NCBI GenBank assembly: GCA_015056015.1
Contig: SVHD01000011.1
Location: 1-52,856 of the forward strand
Source of the DNA: Clostridiales bacterium
GTDB lineage: Bacteria; Bacillota; Clostridia; Christensenellales; Aristaeellaceae
Direction: 5' to 3'
DNA length: 52,856 nucleotides
The notes below the pieces were generated by a model that saw nothing but the letters and a program-made list of their open reading frames with translations, searched no databases and was not told where the DNA came from. Below, piece after piece: positions 23,645 to 31,647 of this stretch. Every line of letters begins with the position of its first letter. The first letter of the stretch is position 1. The position numbers and the translations under genes are program-made.

Positions 23645-23773
23645 ATTCCAGCAGCGTGATGCAGGAAGCATCGCGGCCGGGCCGAAGCCCGGGATGCAGA
23701 CTGGAACGGAAAAAGCACACGAATTGAATGTCATGAAGGCATGGCCGCTTGGGCGGTTCATGCCTTTTTTCAT
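23645..23773 (+). ncRNA. Putative riboswitch-type leader RNA of the ECF transporter operon
   Basis: The leader can fold as a three-way junction. P1 is TTCCAG / CTGGAA (23646-23651 with 23701-23706). P2 is an 8-bp stem with loop AGGAA (23655-23662 with 23668-23675). P3 is CCGGGC / GCCCGG with a CGAA loop (23677-23692). The unpaired J3/1 strand reads GATGCAGA. About 30 bases later comes an intrinsic terminator, then the ribosome site and GTG start. GCGGCC in the aptamer (23673-23678) is the exact complement of GGCCGC in the terminator's 5' arm (23743-23748), offering an antiterminator pairing. It matches none of the riboswitch consensus sequences I know. Ligand unknown, presumably the compound carried by the transporter. 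Confidence 0.6.
23735..23770 (+). terminator. Terminator hairpin within the ECF leader
   Basis: AAGGCATG-CCGC / GCGG-CATGCCTT with a TTGG loop and small internal bulge, followed by TTTTTT; it ends 4 bases before the ribosome site GAGGAGG. Confidence 0.8.
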
Positions 23774-23788
23774 GAGGAGGATGATAGC

Positions 23789-24313
23789 GTGAAGAAATTG
23801 CAGGTAAAGAAACTGGTATTGGCCGGGGTATGCCTGGCGCTTTGCATGGTATTGCCCTTTCTGACCGGACAGATTCCCGAAATCGGCAGTAAATTATCGC
23901 CCATGCATATCCCGGTGTTTCTTTGCGGCTTTTTATGCGGCTGGCCCCTGGCCGCGCTGGTGGGGCTGATTGCGCCTGCTCTTCGTTTTTTGCTCTTTGG
24001 TATGCCGCCGCTTTTCCCCACCGGCGTTTCCATGATGGTGGAATTGGCGGTGTATGGTCTGGCGTCCGGGCTGCTGTATGTAAAATTGCCCCGGAAAATG
24101 CTTTCCATCTATATCGCGCTGATTGCATCCATGCTGCTGGGCCGCGCTGCCTGGGGCGCCATGCGCTATCTGCTGATGGCCTTTGGCTCTTCCTTTACCT
24201 TTCAGGCCTTCCTGGCCGGCGCCTTCCTGGATGCCTGGCCGGGTATCCTGTGCCATTTGCTGATCATCCCGCCGGTGGTCAGGGCGCTGGAGAAAGCGGG
24301 TGCCGTGAAATGA
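23789..24313 (+). CDS. ECF-type transporter substrate-binding (S) component
   Basis: 174 residues, nearly all membrane: about six helices. The N-terminus KKLQVKKLVLAGVCLALCMVLPFL with the early Ala/Leu-rich helix is typical of S components, which bind a vitamin and dock onto the shared EcfT/EcfA1/EcfA2 module (not in this window). Conserved family text is LSPMHIPVFLCGFLCGWPLA and MPPLFPTGVSMM. The start is GTG 23789 with GAGGAGG 8 bases upstream. The stop overlaps the kinase start, so uptake and phosphorylation are probably coupled. The substrate cannot be read from sequence; it could be pantothenate-, pyridoxine- or nucleoside-like. Confidence 0.85.
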   Translation: MKKLQVKKLVLAGVCLALCMVLPFLTGQIPEIGSKLSPMHIPVFLCGFLCGWPLAALVGLIAPALRFLLFGMPPLFPTGVSMMVELAVYGLASGLLYVKLPRKMLSIYIALIASMLLGRAAWGAMRYLLMAFGSSFTFQAFLAGAFLDAWPGILCHLLIIPPVVRALEKAGAVK

Positions 24314-24876
24314 CGGATGTTTTTGCCGCAGCGAAAAAAAGAATCGAAGAGGAACTGAAAAAGGGAACGCCTGTGATTCTGGCCCTGGAGGGCGGCGCGG
24401 CTACCGGAAAAAGCACCCTGGGCAAGCAGCTGGCGGATGAATTTCAGGCCCCGTTGATTTCCATGGATGATTTTTTTCTGCCCCCTGCCCTTCGCACGGA
24501 GGCCCGGTTTTCCCAGCCCGGGGGCAATATCCATTATGAGCGGTTTCACGATCAGGTGGCACAGGCCATCCGGAAGAATGAAGGCATCCGCTATCAGGTG
24601 TTCGATTGCGGTATCGGCGATTATGCCGGGATCCGGGAAATTGCCCCCTGTCCGCTTCTGATTGTGGAGGGGGTATACAGCCTGCATCCGGCCTACCGGG
24701 ATATCTATTCCCTGCGCTTCTTTTTAAAGACGACCCCGGAAACCCAGGATGCACGGCTTCACGCCCGGGGGGAATGGCTCTATGATCGCTTTCAATCCCT
24801 CTGGCTGCCCCTGGAAAGTGCCTATTTCGGGGCGGAAGACCTGGAAAAAGGTTGCGATCTGGTATTGGAAACATAA
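24310..24876 (+). CDS. Uridine-kinase-like P-loop kinase
   Basis: 188 residues. Walker A GGAATGKSTLGKQL is at about 27-40, followed by the substrate-lid and Asp motif SMDDFFLP and PGGNIHYERF. The block LLIVEGVYSLHP is characteristic of the uridine kinase/phosphoribulokinase group. The downstream DARLHARG is the Arg-lid region. It phosphorylates a small hydroxylated molecule with ATP in the cytoplasm. Overlapping the ECF S-component gene by 4 bases, it may trap the imported compound as a phosphate. A nucleoside-, pantothenate- or riboside-like substrate is possible; not determined. Confidence 0.8.
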   Translation: MTDVFAAAKKRIEEELKKGTPVILALEGGAATGKSTLGKQLADEFQAPLISMDDFFLPPALRTEARFSQPGGNIHYERFHDQVAQAIRKNEGIRYQVFDCGIGDYAGIREIAPCPLLIVEGVYSLHPAYRDIYSLRFFLKTTPETQDARLHARGEWLYDRFQSLWLPLESAYFGAEDLEKGCDLVLET

Positions 24877-24905
24877 AAAATAAAAAAATTTGTATTTTTT
24901 CCAAT

Positions 24906-24942
24906 TCGGAGGAAACAAAATCCCTGTTTCCTCCGTCTTTTC
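24906..24942 (+). terminator. Terminator after the kinase gene
   Basis: Stem CGGAGGAAAC / GTTTCCTCCG (24907-24935) then TCTTTTC. Confidence 0.85.
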
Positions 24943-24989
24943 ATTGTAAGAGTACTCAATACACTGTTTTTTGAAGGGAGGCCACCTAA

Positions 24990-25463
24990 TTGGCCGATCG
25001 CCAGGAATACGAGCGCGTCGCAGAGGAATCCCTGTCTGCGCTGTATAAAATCGCCATGGGCATGCTCCGCCAGGAGGCGGACGCCCGGGATGCGGTGCAG
25101 CAGGCCCTGCTCAAAGGATGGGAAAAGAAGGAATCCGCCCGGGAGGGCATGTTCCGCTGGTATTTAACCCGCATTCTGATCAATGAATGCCATAATATCC
25201 AGCGGCAGCGGATGCGGGTATTTCCCGTGGAAACGCCCCCGGATGCGGAAATTGAAAATCCCGATTATACAGATTTATACGCCGCCATTCACGCCCTTCC
25301 GGAGGATCTTCGCCTGCCGGTATTGGTGAAATATCTGCAGGGGGCATCCGAAAAGGAAGGCGCCATGGCCCTTGGCATACCGGTGACCACATTCAAAAAC
25401 AGGCTCCATCGTGCACGGAAAGCCTTACGGAAAATGCTGGATCAGGAGGTGATGTTTGAATGA
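24990..25463 (+). CDS. ECF-family sigma factor
   Basis: 157 residues with regions 2 and 4 only, as in ECF sigma factors. Region 2 spans YKIAMGMLRQEADARDAVQQALLKGWEK. Region 4 spans LPVLVKYLQGASEKEGAMALGIPVTTFKNRLHRARKAL, with a helix-turn-helix. The start is TTG 24990 with AGGGAGG 8 bases upstream. The stop overlaps the next start (ATGA), tying it to its membrane partner. It likely responds to an envelope signal. Confidence 0.9.
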   Translation: MADRQEYERVAEESLSALYKIAMGMLRQEADARDAVQQALLKGWEKKESAREGMFRWYLTRILINECHNIQRQRMRVFPVETPPDAEIENPDYTDLYAAIHALPEDLRLPVLVKYLQGASEKEGAMALGIPVTTFKNRLHRARKALRKMLDQEVMFE

Positions 25464-28372
25464 AGCGGGTTGTGAAAATCAATCAGGAAACCATTAACGC
25501 CGCGCTTCCTTCCATCCCTCAGGATTTTGAACGGGATATGCGCGATATGATTGCGCGTCTTCCCCAACAGAGAAAGGAAACGCCCGTCATGAAAAGAAAG
25601 ATTTCAGTGGGTTTGGTTTTTGCGCTGGTGCTGATGCTGATGGCGGTCAGCGCCCTGGCTGCCGTTTTGCTGGGGGGCAAGGATTTTGTGGATCAGATCA
25701 TGGCCCCCATGGCCCAGGAAAATATGGACGAAAATAAATACACCAATGCGCAGATTGAAGAAATCCTGCGCATCGCGGAGGAAAATGATATCCATCTGCC
25801 CGATCATCTCCTGGAAACCCTGGCCCGATCGGATGATGGCTATTACAAGGAAGAATTGATGCGCCAGTTCGTGAAAACGGAATATGGCTTCTATCCCTCC
25901 GCATGGCCCCTGGAAGTGCAGCACTGGTATGAAGAAATGCTGGAGGCCTGCGGCCAGGGGGATGGGCATATTGCCAATGTGCTTCCCGAAGGGGAAAATG
26001 AGCTGACCAAGGAACAGGCCCTGCAGGCCGCCCTTGATTTTATCAAAGCCACCTATCATGAAGCGGCCGATCTGACCGATCCTGCCCATTACCGGGTGCA
26101 TATGCAGTATACCGAAACCATCGTCAATCCTTATCTGAAGGAAAGAAACTGGTGGTTCGAATTTGAAGCGTTGGATGTTGTTTCCAATATCTATTATCTT
26201 ACCATGAAGCAGGATGGCACGGTGGACAGCCACAGCATCTGCGGCGGCATTTACGCCCCCTCCTGGCAGATGCCCGGGCAATTCATTTCCGACCGTTTCG
26301 CCTGGACTTACGGCGATGGCTACGGCCAGACCATGTGGACCACTGAAAGACTGCAGGAATTCCAGAAGGCCCTGCAGCACCGGGTGGATACCGAAGGGGA
26401 AGAGGGCATCATCGCCAGGGAAAAGCATGCCCTGCATCAGACCTATCTGACCTACGATGAAAATACCATGATTCCTGCGGAACAGGCCAAGCAGATCGCC
26501 CAGGATTTTATGAAGGATTATACCCTGGCCCCGGCCTATAATGCCAATACCCCCATCATCCTCATGCAGGGGGAAAAGGGCCCCATCTGGAAAACCATGG
26601 TTACCGTGGAAAAGGATGGCACCCGCCTGGGCCGCGCCTTCATCGAAATGGACGCCCGTACCGGGGAAATCACCGCCAGCGATACCACCTTTGAAAGCTA
26701 TCGGGAATGGCGCATTTACGTTACCGAAGCCTACTGGGAAAAGAATAAGCCCGCTGAGACTTCTGCCTGGGTCAATCCCAATCCCACGCCCCGGCCGGAC
26801 GGAAAGCCCTGGATGTGGGATAACGAAATGTTCCCTGCTTGGTATTGGGAAAAGCTGGATGCAGTGAATTATAACGGCGATACCGCCAGCGATCTCATGA
26901 ATGGCTGGTATCAGGATTATGGATTGGATTCCCTCTTCTGGCCCCTGGAGGCCCAGGCCATCGATTATTACTGGCATCAGATTTATTCCGAAGGGGATAT
27001 CGTTTTCCCCGGCCTGCCCTCCGATACCGATATCACCCAGGAGCAGGCCGTGGAAAAGGCCCGGACGGAATGGGAAAAGCTCCATGGCGATGTGCTGGGC
27101 GAACTGGGCATTGAGGAAATCACCATGGATGATGTGATCTGCGGCGTTTCCTTCTGGTTCAATAAGCCTGCAGAGGGCAAGAATTGCTGGCAGATTACCC
27201 TGATGAATCAAAGCGGCGGCGTTTTAGGCACGGTTTATCTGGATGCCGCCACCGGCAGGGTGCTGGCCAATGGCCTTTGGAAGGATGATATGGAGGCCCT
27301 GCTCTCCGGCAAGCCCGCAAGCTGGTATAATGCCAGCTTCCCGGATTGGTTCTGGGAAAAGCTGGATGCGGTGAATTATAATGCCGATACCGCCGGGGAT
27401 CTGTATGGCAGCTGGCAGGCGGAATATGGGGAATTGATCGATTTCTGGCCCTTTGAATATCAGGCCATCGATTATCTGTGGCATGAGGCTGCTTCCCTTC
27501 ACGGGGATTCCCCCGCCATCAAGGGCCTGCCCGCCGATACGGATATCACCAAAGAACAGGCCTTGGAAATTGCCGCTGCGGCGTTTAAGGAAACCTACGG
27601 GGAAGGGATGAAGAAAGAAAAGAATATCAGCGCCGATGAGCTGGTTTACAGTGTTTCCTATTGGTTCAATGAGCCCCAGGCCGGCACGAATGCCTATGAG
27701 ATCAAGCCGGTGAAGGATGGGAAATTATACGGCATCATCTGGGTGAATGCGGAGAATGGCGAATTGGAGGGCATGGGCTGCTGGGATGAAAAAGTGGTGC
27801 TCTTTAACCAGGCCACTCCGGCGCCCTCACCCACGCCCGGGCCCGACGGCTTCCCCTGGTTCTGGGGTGATCCTTCCATTCCCGCCGCCCATTGGGATGC
27901 CCTGGAAAAGGCCATGCAGGAAATGGGCATTACCCCGGATACCCTGGACGCTTATGTGGAAACCTGGAAAACGGGCAATCCCCCTGCCATGCGGGATGGG
28001 GATCTGAATCAATTCTGGCCCCAGACCCCCAAGGCCATTCATCATACCTTCTATAATTGGTCGCCGAAACAGGACAGCGGCCATTATATGATGGTGGAGG
28101 GCGAGGACGGTACCATCAGCCAGGCATTGGCCGCGAAAATCGGGGATGAAGCATTCAAGGCCTATTGCCAGGGCAAGGTGGATATGGAATGGGTGGATTC
28201 CCTGGCGGTTTCCTATTGCCTCTGGAATGAGGAGGAAACCACGGGGCAGCCCTACTGGCTGATCCAGTATCATGACCTCAGTGATGTTTTCAATACCCGG
28301 GGCTGGGTGAAGGTGGACGCCAAAACCGGCGAAATTCTTCTCCTGGAGCTGGATCTGTTCTCCAACGGATGA
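25460..28372 (+). CDS. Giant membrane anti-sigma/sensor protein with repeated PepSY-like modules
   Basis: 970 residues, coupled to the ECF sigma gene by a 4-base overlap. Residues 1-48 are cytoplasmic (DFERDMRDMIARL looks like a sigma-binding helix). One membrane helix spans about 50-75, and the rest is outside the cell. The outside part repeats a unit of about 175 residues: FPAWYWEKLDAVNYNGDTAS (about 455) and FPDWFWEKLDAVNYNADTAG (about 625), then a diverged copy beginning FPWFWGDPSIPAAHWDALEK (about 796). Each unit ends in a PepSY-like strand-helix (TREQAL..A / VDAKTGEI). Pro-rich linkers separate the modules. By position and topology it is an anti-sigma factor; the ligand is unknown. Confidence 0.8.
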   Translation: MKRVVKINQETINAALPSIPQDFERDMRDMIARLPQQRKETPVMKRKISVGLVFALVLMLMAVSALAAVLLGGKDFVDQIMAPMAQENMDENKYTNAQIEEILRIAEENDIHLPDHLLETLARSDDGYYKEELMRQFVKTEYGFYPSAWPLEVQHWYEEMLEACGQGDGHIANVLPEGENELTKEQALQAALDFIKATYHEAADLTDPAHYRVHMQYTETIVNPYLKERNWWFEFEALDVVSNIYYLTMKQDGTVDSHSICGGIYAPSWQMPGQFISDRFAWTYGDGYGQTMWTTERLQEFQKALQHRVDTEGEEGIIAREKHALHQTYLTYDENTMIPAEQAKQIAQDFMKDYTLAPAYNANTPIILMQGEKGPIWKTMVTVEKDGTRLGRAFIEMDARTGEITASDTTFESYREWRIYVTEAYWEKNKPAETSAWVNPNPTPRPDGKPWMWDNEMFPAWYWEKLDAVNYNGDTASDLMNGWYQDYGLDSLFWPLEAQAIDYYWHQIYSEGDIVFPGLPSDTDITQEQAVEKARTEWEKLHGDVLGELGIEEITMDDVICGVSFWFNKPAEGKNCWQITLMNQSGGVLGTVYLDAATGRVLANGLWKDDMEALLSGKPASWYNASFPDWFWEKLDAVNYNADTAGDLYGSWQAEYGELIDFWPFEYQAIDYLWHEAASLHGDSPAIKGLPADTDITKEQALEIAAAAFKETYGEGMKKEKNISADELVYSVSYWFNEPQAGTNAYEIKPVKDGKLYGIIWVNAENGELEGMGCWDEKVVLFNQATPAPSPTPGPDGFPWFWGDPSIPAAHWDALEKAMQEMGITPDTLDAYVETWKTGNPPAMRDGDLNQFWPQTPKAIHHTFYNWSPKQDSGHYMMVEGEDGTISQALAAKIGDEAFKAYCQGKVDMEWVDSLAVSYCLWNEEETTGQPYWLIQYHDLSDVFNTRGWVKVDAKTGEILLLELDLFSNG

Positions 28373-28386
28373 TAATTTGGATTCGG

Positions 28387-28416
28387 AAAAGGGAGCGGTA
28401 AAACGCTCCTTTTTGC
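28387..28416 (+). terminator. Terminator after the anti-sigma gene
   Basis: Stem AAGGGAGCG / CGCTCCTTTT followed by TTG; the next promoter begins 1 base later. Confidence 0.8.
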
Positions 28417-28445
28417 TTGTGTATTCTGCATTTTTTCGTTATAAT
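28417..28445 (+). promoter_or_regulatory. Promoter of the 28485 glycosidase-like gene
   Basis: TTGTGT (28417-28422), 17 bases, TATAAT (28440-28445). Confidence 0.75.
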
Positions 28446-28484
28446 ATAGCAGAAAGATGTGTGTGTTCATGATGGAGGAAAAAT

Positions 28485-30617
28485 ATGTATCAGAAGGATA
28501 AATTTCAAAGCCCGGAAAATGCTTATGGTCCCATTCAAATTGTGCATGATTTTCAATTTGTGGCGCTGAATCTGGATAGCGAAATGTATACATTCCCGCC
28601 GGAAATGGGCGCGGATAAGCACCGGGAGCATATCGCCCGGCGCATTGAGCGGCTGAAGGAACGGGGCTATGCCGGGCTTGTGCTTTCCGTGGATAACAAA
28701 AATTATCTGGAGGATGAAACTGCCCTAGAACAAATGGCCTGGGCGATTGATTATGCCCATGAAAAGGGCCTGCGTATCTGGATTTATGATGAACAGTATT
28801 ATCCTACCGGCGGGGCGGGGGGCCTGGTGCTGCGGGATCATCCCGAATTGGAAAGCATGGCGCTGGCCTGCGTTCAAAAGGATGTGGAGGCCCGGGGGAG
28901 CGCCGTTCGCATCATGAGCCCCCACGGCCATTCCGCCCTGCAATTCGCCTTTGCCCGGAATAAAGCGGGAGAGCAGATGGATATCAGCCGCTGGCAGGAT
29001 CCGGCCGGCAATCTTTGCTGGGACGCCCCCAAAGGGAAATGGCGCATCTGGTGCTATTTCCTGCGTCCTTTGTATGAGGCAACCTATCTGACCTACGCGC
29101 TGCGTGCGCCCCGGCGTTATCCCAATGTGGCGGATCAGAAATCCATGGCCCGCTTTCTGGATGTGACCTGGGGCGCCTATGAGCAGGCTTTCGGCGATCG
29201 GCTGAAAAAGAAGGTGGAGGCCGTTTTTACGGATGAACCTTCCTTCCTCTGGTATACCGATTATCCCGAAAATTGGAATCCCAAGAAGATCGCCCCGCGC
29301 TTTGCCTCGGTTTCCATCTGCGATTGCCCGGATATGGATATGCCCATTTATCCCTATATTCATTGGCCCACCGGCGTGGAAGAAATCTTTGAAAAGCGCT
29401 GCGGCTATGCCCTGGCCCCCAGACTGCCGGATTTATTCAGCACGGATTTTGAAAATACCCAGGCGCTGCGCCGGGATTTTTATGAAACATTGCATGCTAT
29501 GTTTGATCGCGCATACAATGATCAGTTTATCCATCGCCTGCACGGGAACGAAATGAAATTCAGCGGCCATTATATCGCGGAAGAGGGCTTTGCCGGCCAT
29601 CCCGGCAAATATGGCGATATCCTGCATCATTTGGGCTGTATGGATATTCCGGGCTGCGATTTGCTCTATTCCGCGCCCCATAAGACCCGCCATTCCCTGG
29701 CCTGTAAGGTAGCCTCTTCCGCTGCCCATCAGTATGGCAAGCCCTTTGCCATGATTGAGGCATCCAATATGAAGGATGAGGATCAGACCTTCTCCGTGGA
29801 ACGCCTTGAATTGGCCATGGCTTCCCTGCATGCCCTGGGGGTAAATACCATTACCTCCTATTATGGGGAAGAATTATTTGATGAAGCGGAGTATCGCCGT
29901 TTCACCGCCTATACCGCCCGGCTGGGGGCGCTGCTTTCCGGCGGGGTGCATCAATCCCAGTTGCTGCTTTATTATCCCTATGAGCAATTTGCGGCGCTCA
30001 CCGCACCGGAATGTCTGCCCAAATCGGAGACCGCCGGAATGATGGAAGCCCAGCTGCAGGAATTTTCCGAAATCCTGCTTTCCCGCCAGGCGGATTATGA
30101 TTTCATCAATCGGGAGGTGCTGCTGCAATGCAGCTTTGATCAGGGGGAAATTCTTACGCCCTGCGGGGAACGTCCCAAGGCCCTGCTGTTCCCCTGGGTT
30201 CCCTTTGTGGATGAACAGGTGGCTGACGCCGTTGAAAAGGCCGTGCAGGCTGGCGTGCGGGTGATCTTTGGCGGAAAACGCAGGGAAATTCCCGGGCTGA
30301 AATCCTTGGAAGGCGTGGAATTCACCGAGGAATGCGGCTTGCCGGTATCCTGTGATGTGCAGGTGGAAAAGGAAGAATTGCTGGTGGCGTATCATTATCG
30401 GGCGGGTGAGCAGCAAATCTATCTGCTGGTGAATACAGGCGAAAACGAAATCCGCCGGACGGCCAGCCTTCCCCTGCAGGGAGAAAAACTGACGCTGCTG
30501 GATCTGGATCGGGGAACGGATGCAAATCTTCCCTGCCGACAGGTAAACGACCGTATTGCCTTTGATCTGGCGCTTCCCCCCATGTCTGCGGTCGTGGTGA
30601 TTCAGGAAAAACGGTAA
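28485..30617 (+). CDS. Large cytoplasmic glycosidase-like protein (TIM-barrel, GH106-like)
   Basis: 710 residues without signal peptide. The N-terminal half reads like a TIM barrel (RIERLKERGYAGLVLSVDN, HEKGLRIWIYDEQYYPTGGAGG). AVFTDEPSF offers a strand-end acid typical of retaining glycosidases; YIAEEGF and EASNMKDEDQTF hold other acids. A middle Rossmann-like domain (about 480-610, LLLYYPYEQFAALTAP, RVIFGGKRREIPG) and a C-terminal beta domain follow. This resembles GH106/GH42-type alpha-L-rhamnosidases or galactosidases. The exact family and substrate are unproven. GGAGG precedes ATG 28485. It stands alone upstream of the sugar-transport region. Confidence 0.7.
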   Translation: MYQKDKFQSPENAYGPIQIVHDFQFVALNLDSEMYTFPPEMGADKHREHIARRIERLKERGYAGLVLSVDNKNYLEDETALEQMAWAIDYAHEKGLRIWIYDEQYYPTGGAGGLVLRDHPELESMALACVQKDVEARGSAVRIMSPHGHSALQFAFARNKAGEQMDISRWQDPAGNLCWDAPKGKWRIWCYFLRPLYEATYLTYALRAPRRYPNVADQKSMARFLDVTWGAYEQAFGDRLKKKVEAVFTDEPSFLWYTDYPENWNPKKIAPRFASVSICDCPDMDMPIYPYIHWPTGVEEIFEKRCGYALAPRLPDLFSTDFENTQALRRDFYETLHAMFDRAYNDQFIHRLHGNEMKFSGHYIAEEGFAGHPGKYGDILHHLGCMDIPGCDLLYSAPHKTRHSLACKVASSAAHQYGKPFAMIEASNMKDEDQTFSVERLELAMASLHALGVNTITSYYGEELFDEAEYRRFTAYTARLGALLSGGVHQSQLLLYYPYEQFAALTAPECLPKSETAGMMEAQLQEFSEILLSRQADYDFINREVLLQCSFDQGEILTPCGERPKALLFPWVPFVDEQVADAVEKAVQAGVRVIFGGKRREIPGLKSLEGVEFTEECGLPVSCDVQVEKEELLVAYHYRAGEQQIYLLVNTGENEIRRTASLPLQGEKLTLLDLDRGTDANLPCRQVNDRIAFDLALPPMSAVVVIQEKR

Positions 30618-30645
30618 AGCATTTTTGTACATGCTGAAACATAGA

Positions 30646-30688
30646 AACAGCCCCCAGCCATTTGGCTTTGGGGGCTGATTTTTTGCCT
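30646..30688 (+). terminator. Terminator between the glycosidase-like gene and the PHP gene
   Basis: Stem CAGCCCCCAGCC / GGC-TTGGGGGCTG with loop ATTT, followed by ATTTTTT. Confidence 0.8.
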
Positions 30689-30719
30689 TTGACCAGGGCG
30701 TAATGCGCAGCGGTCTTCG

Positions 30720-31538
30720 TTATTTGTTCAAAAACGCGAAGGAGAATTTGTCCTCTTCCTGCAAACCAAGAAGATCAACAATCCGTTCAAATCGCTTCTT
30801 GGATCCTTCTGTTTCGGCGGGATGATGGGCGTCGCTGCCAAAGTAGAATTTGCAGCCGCACTTTTTGGCCAGCCGGTATGGCCGCAGCAGCCGTTCCAGA
30901 TCCTGTTCTGTATATGCTTCCGGCGGGAAATTCAATTCAATGCCCATCTTTTTCTGTGCCGCGCGGGTGAAGAGCCGCTCCAATTCTGCATCGCTGATCA
31001 TATCCAGCAGATCCAGATGCCGCCATTTGCCGGGCTCCAGGGGCTTGGCCATCAGGCTGCAGGTGATGTGGGCAAGGCCAATCTTTTCAAAGGGCAAATC
31101 CATATCCAGGAGCTTGTCGAATCTTTCAACAAAAAGCCGCGCGCGGCAGGGAAGTGCATCATCCTTTTCATCCAGGGTGAAGCCCATCATATGCAGGTGG
31201 GTGGTGGGAATGATGATGAAATCCATTTCGTCCATGCGCTCAGGCGAAATGCCGACGGTAAAGAATTGATCCATATCCGTTTCGCAGCCGAAATAGAAGC
31301 GTACCTTGTCGCTCTGGGGCAGGGGCTTTGCCTGGCAGATATGGGCATAATTTTGCGGGGCATACCATTTGGACGCGCCGGGGATGGTTTCATCCCAGAA
31401 ATGATCGGTCAGGCAGATTTTATCAAAGCCATGCTTTTCGGCCATGGACAGCAGATATTCTGTTGTCTGCGCAGGATCGCCGGAGCAGCTGGAAAGCTGG
31501 GAATGAATATGAAAATCGTGATCAGTGCGATAGCGCAT
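30720..31538 (-). CDS. PHP-domain metal-dependent phosphoesterase
   Basis: 272 residues. The PHP fold binds up to three metals; members include histidinol-phosphatase HisK and nucleases. Motif 1 is DFHIHSQLSSCSGD, motif 2 LTDHFWDE, the middle ligands lie in PTTHLHMM and AHITCSLM, and the last in FGSDAHHPAE. All the expected His/Asp residues are present. By analogy it hydrolyses a phosphate ester; the sugar-gene context fits a sugar phosphate, though histidinol phosphatase is another option. GGAGG 7 bases upstream supports ATG 31538. Confidence 0.85.
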   Translation of the reverse strand: MRYRTDHDFHIHSQLSSCSGDPAQTTEYLLSMAEKHGFDKICLTDHFWDETIPGASKWYAPQNYAHICQAKPLPQSDKVRFYFGCETDMDQFFTVGISPERMDEMDFIIIPTTHLHMMGFTLDEKDDALPCRARLFVERFDKLLDMDLPFEKIGLAHITCSLMAKPLEPGKWRHLDLLDMISDAELERLFTRAAQKKMGIELNFPPEAYTEQDLERLLRPYRLAKKCGCKFYFGSDAHHPAETEGSKKRFERIVDLLGLQEEDKFSFAFLNK

Positions 31539-31567
31539 GAAGAAACCTCCGATCTTTCATTTTGTTT

Positions 31568-31596
31568 ATTGTATTCTTCTTTCGATCGCTTGTCAA
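31568..31596 (-). promoter_or_regulatory. Promoter of the PHP gene
   Basis: Minus strand: TTGACA (31591-31596), 17 bases, TACAAT (31568-31573). Confidence 0.85.
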
Positions 31597-31608
31597 TGAT
31601 ATGAAAAA

Positions 31609-31642
31609 CAAAAGGATCACCCGATCACAGGCGATCCTTTTT
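31609..31642 (-). terminator. Terminator of the YesN-YesM operon
   Basis: AAAAGGATC-GCC / GGT-GATCCTTTT hairpin around 31611-31641 on the minus strand, directly downstream of the kinase stop. Confidence 0.7.
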
Positions 31643-31647
31643 GATTT

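Noticed and set aside
23645-23773. Small SRP RNA or a known riboswitch class
   Set aside because: Contains CAGGAAGCA, slightly SRP-like, but lacks the full conserved SRP loop. None of the familiar riboswitch consensus blocks matches; kept as an unassigned leader RNA.
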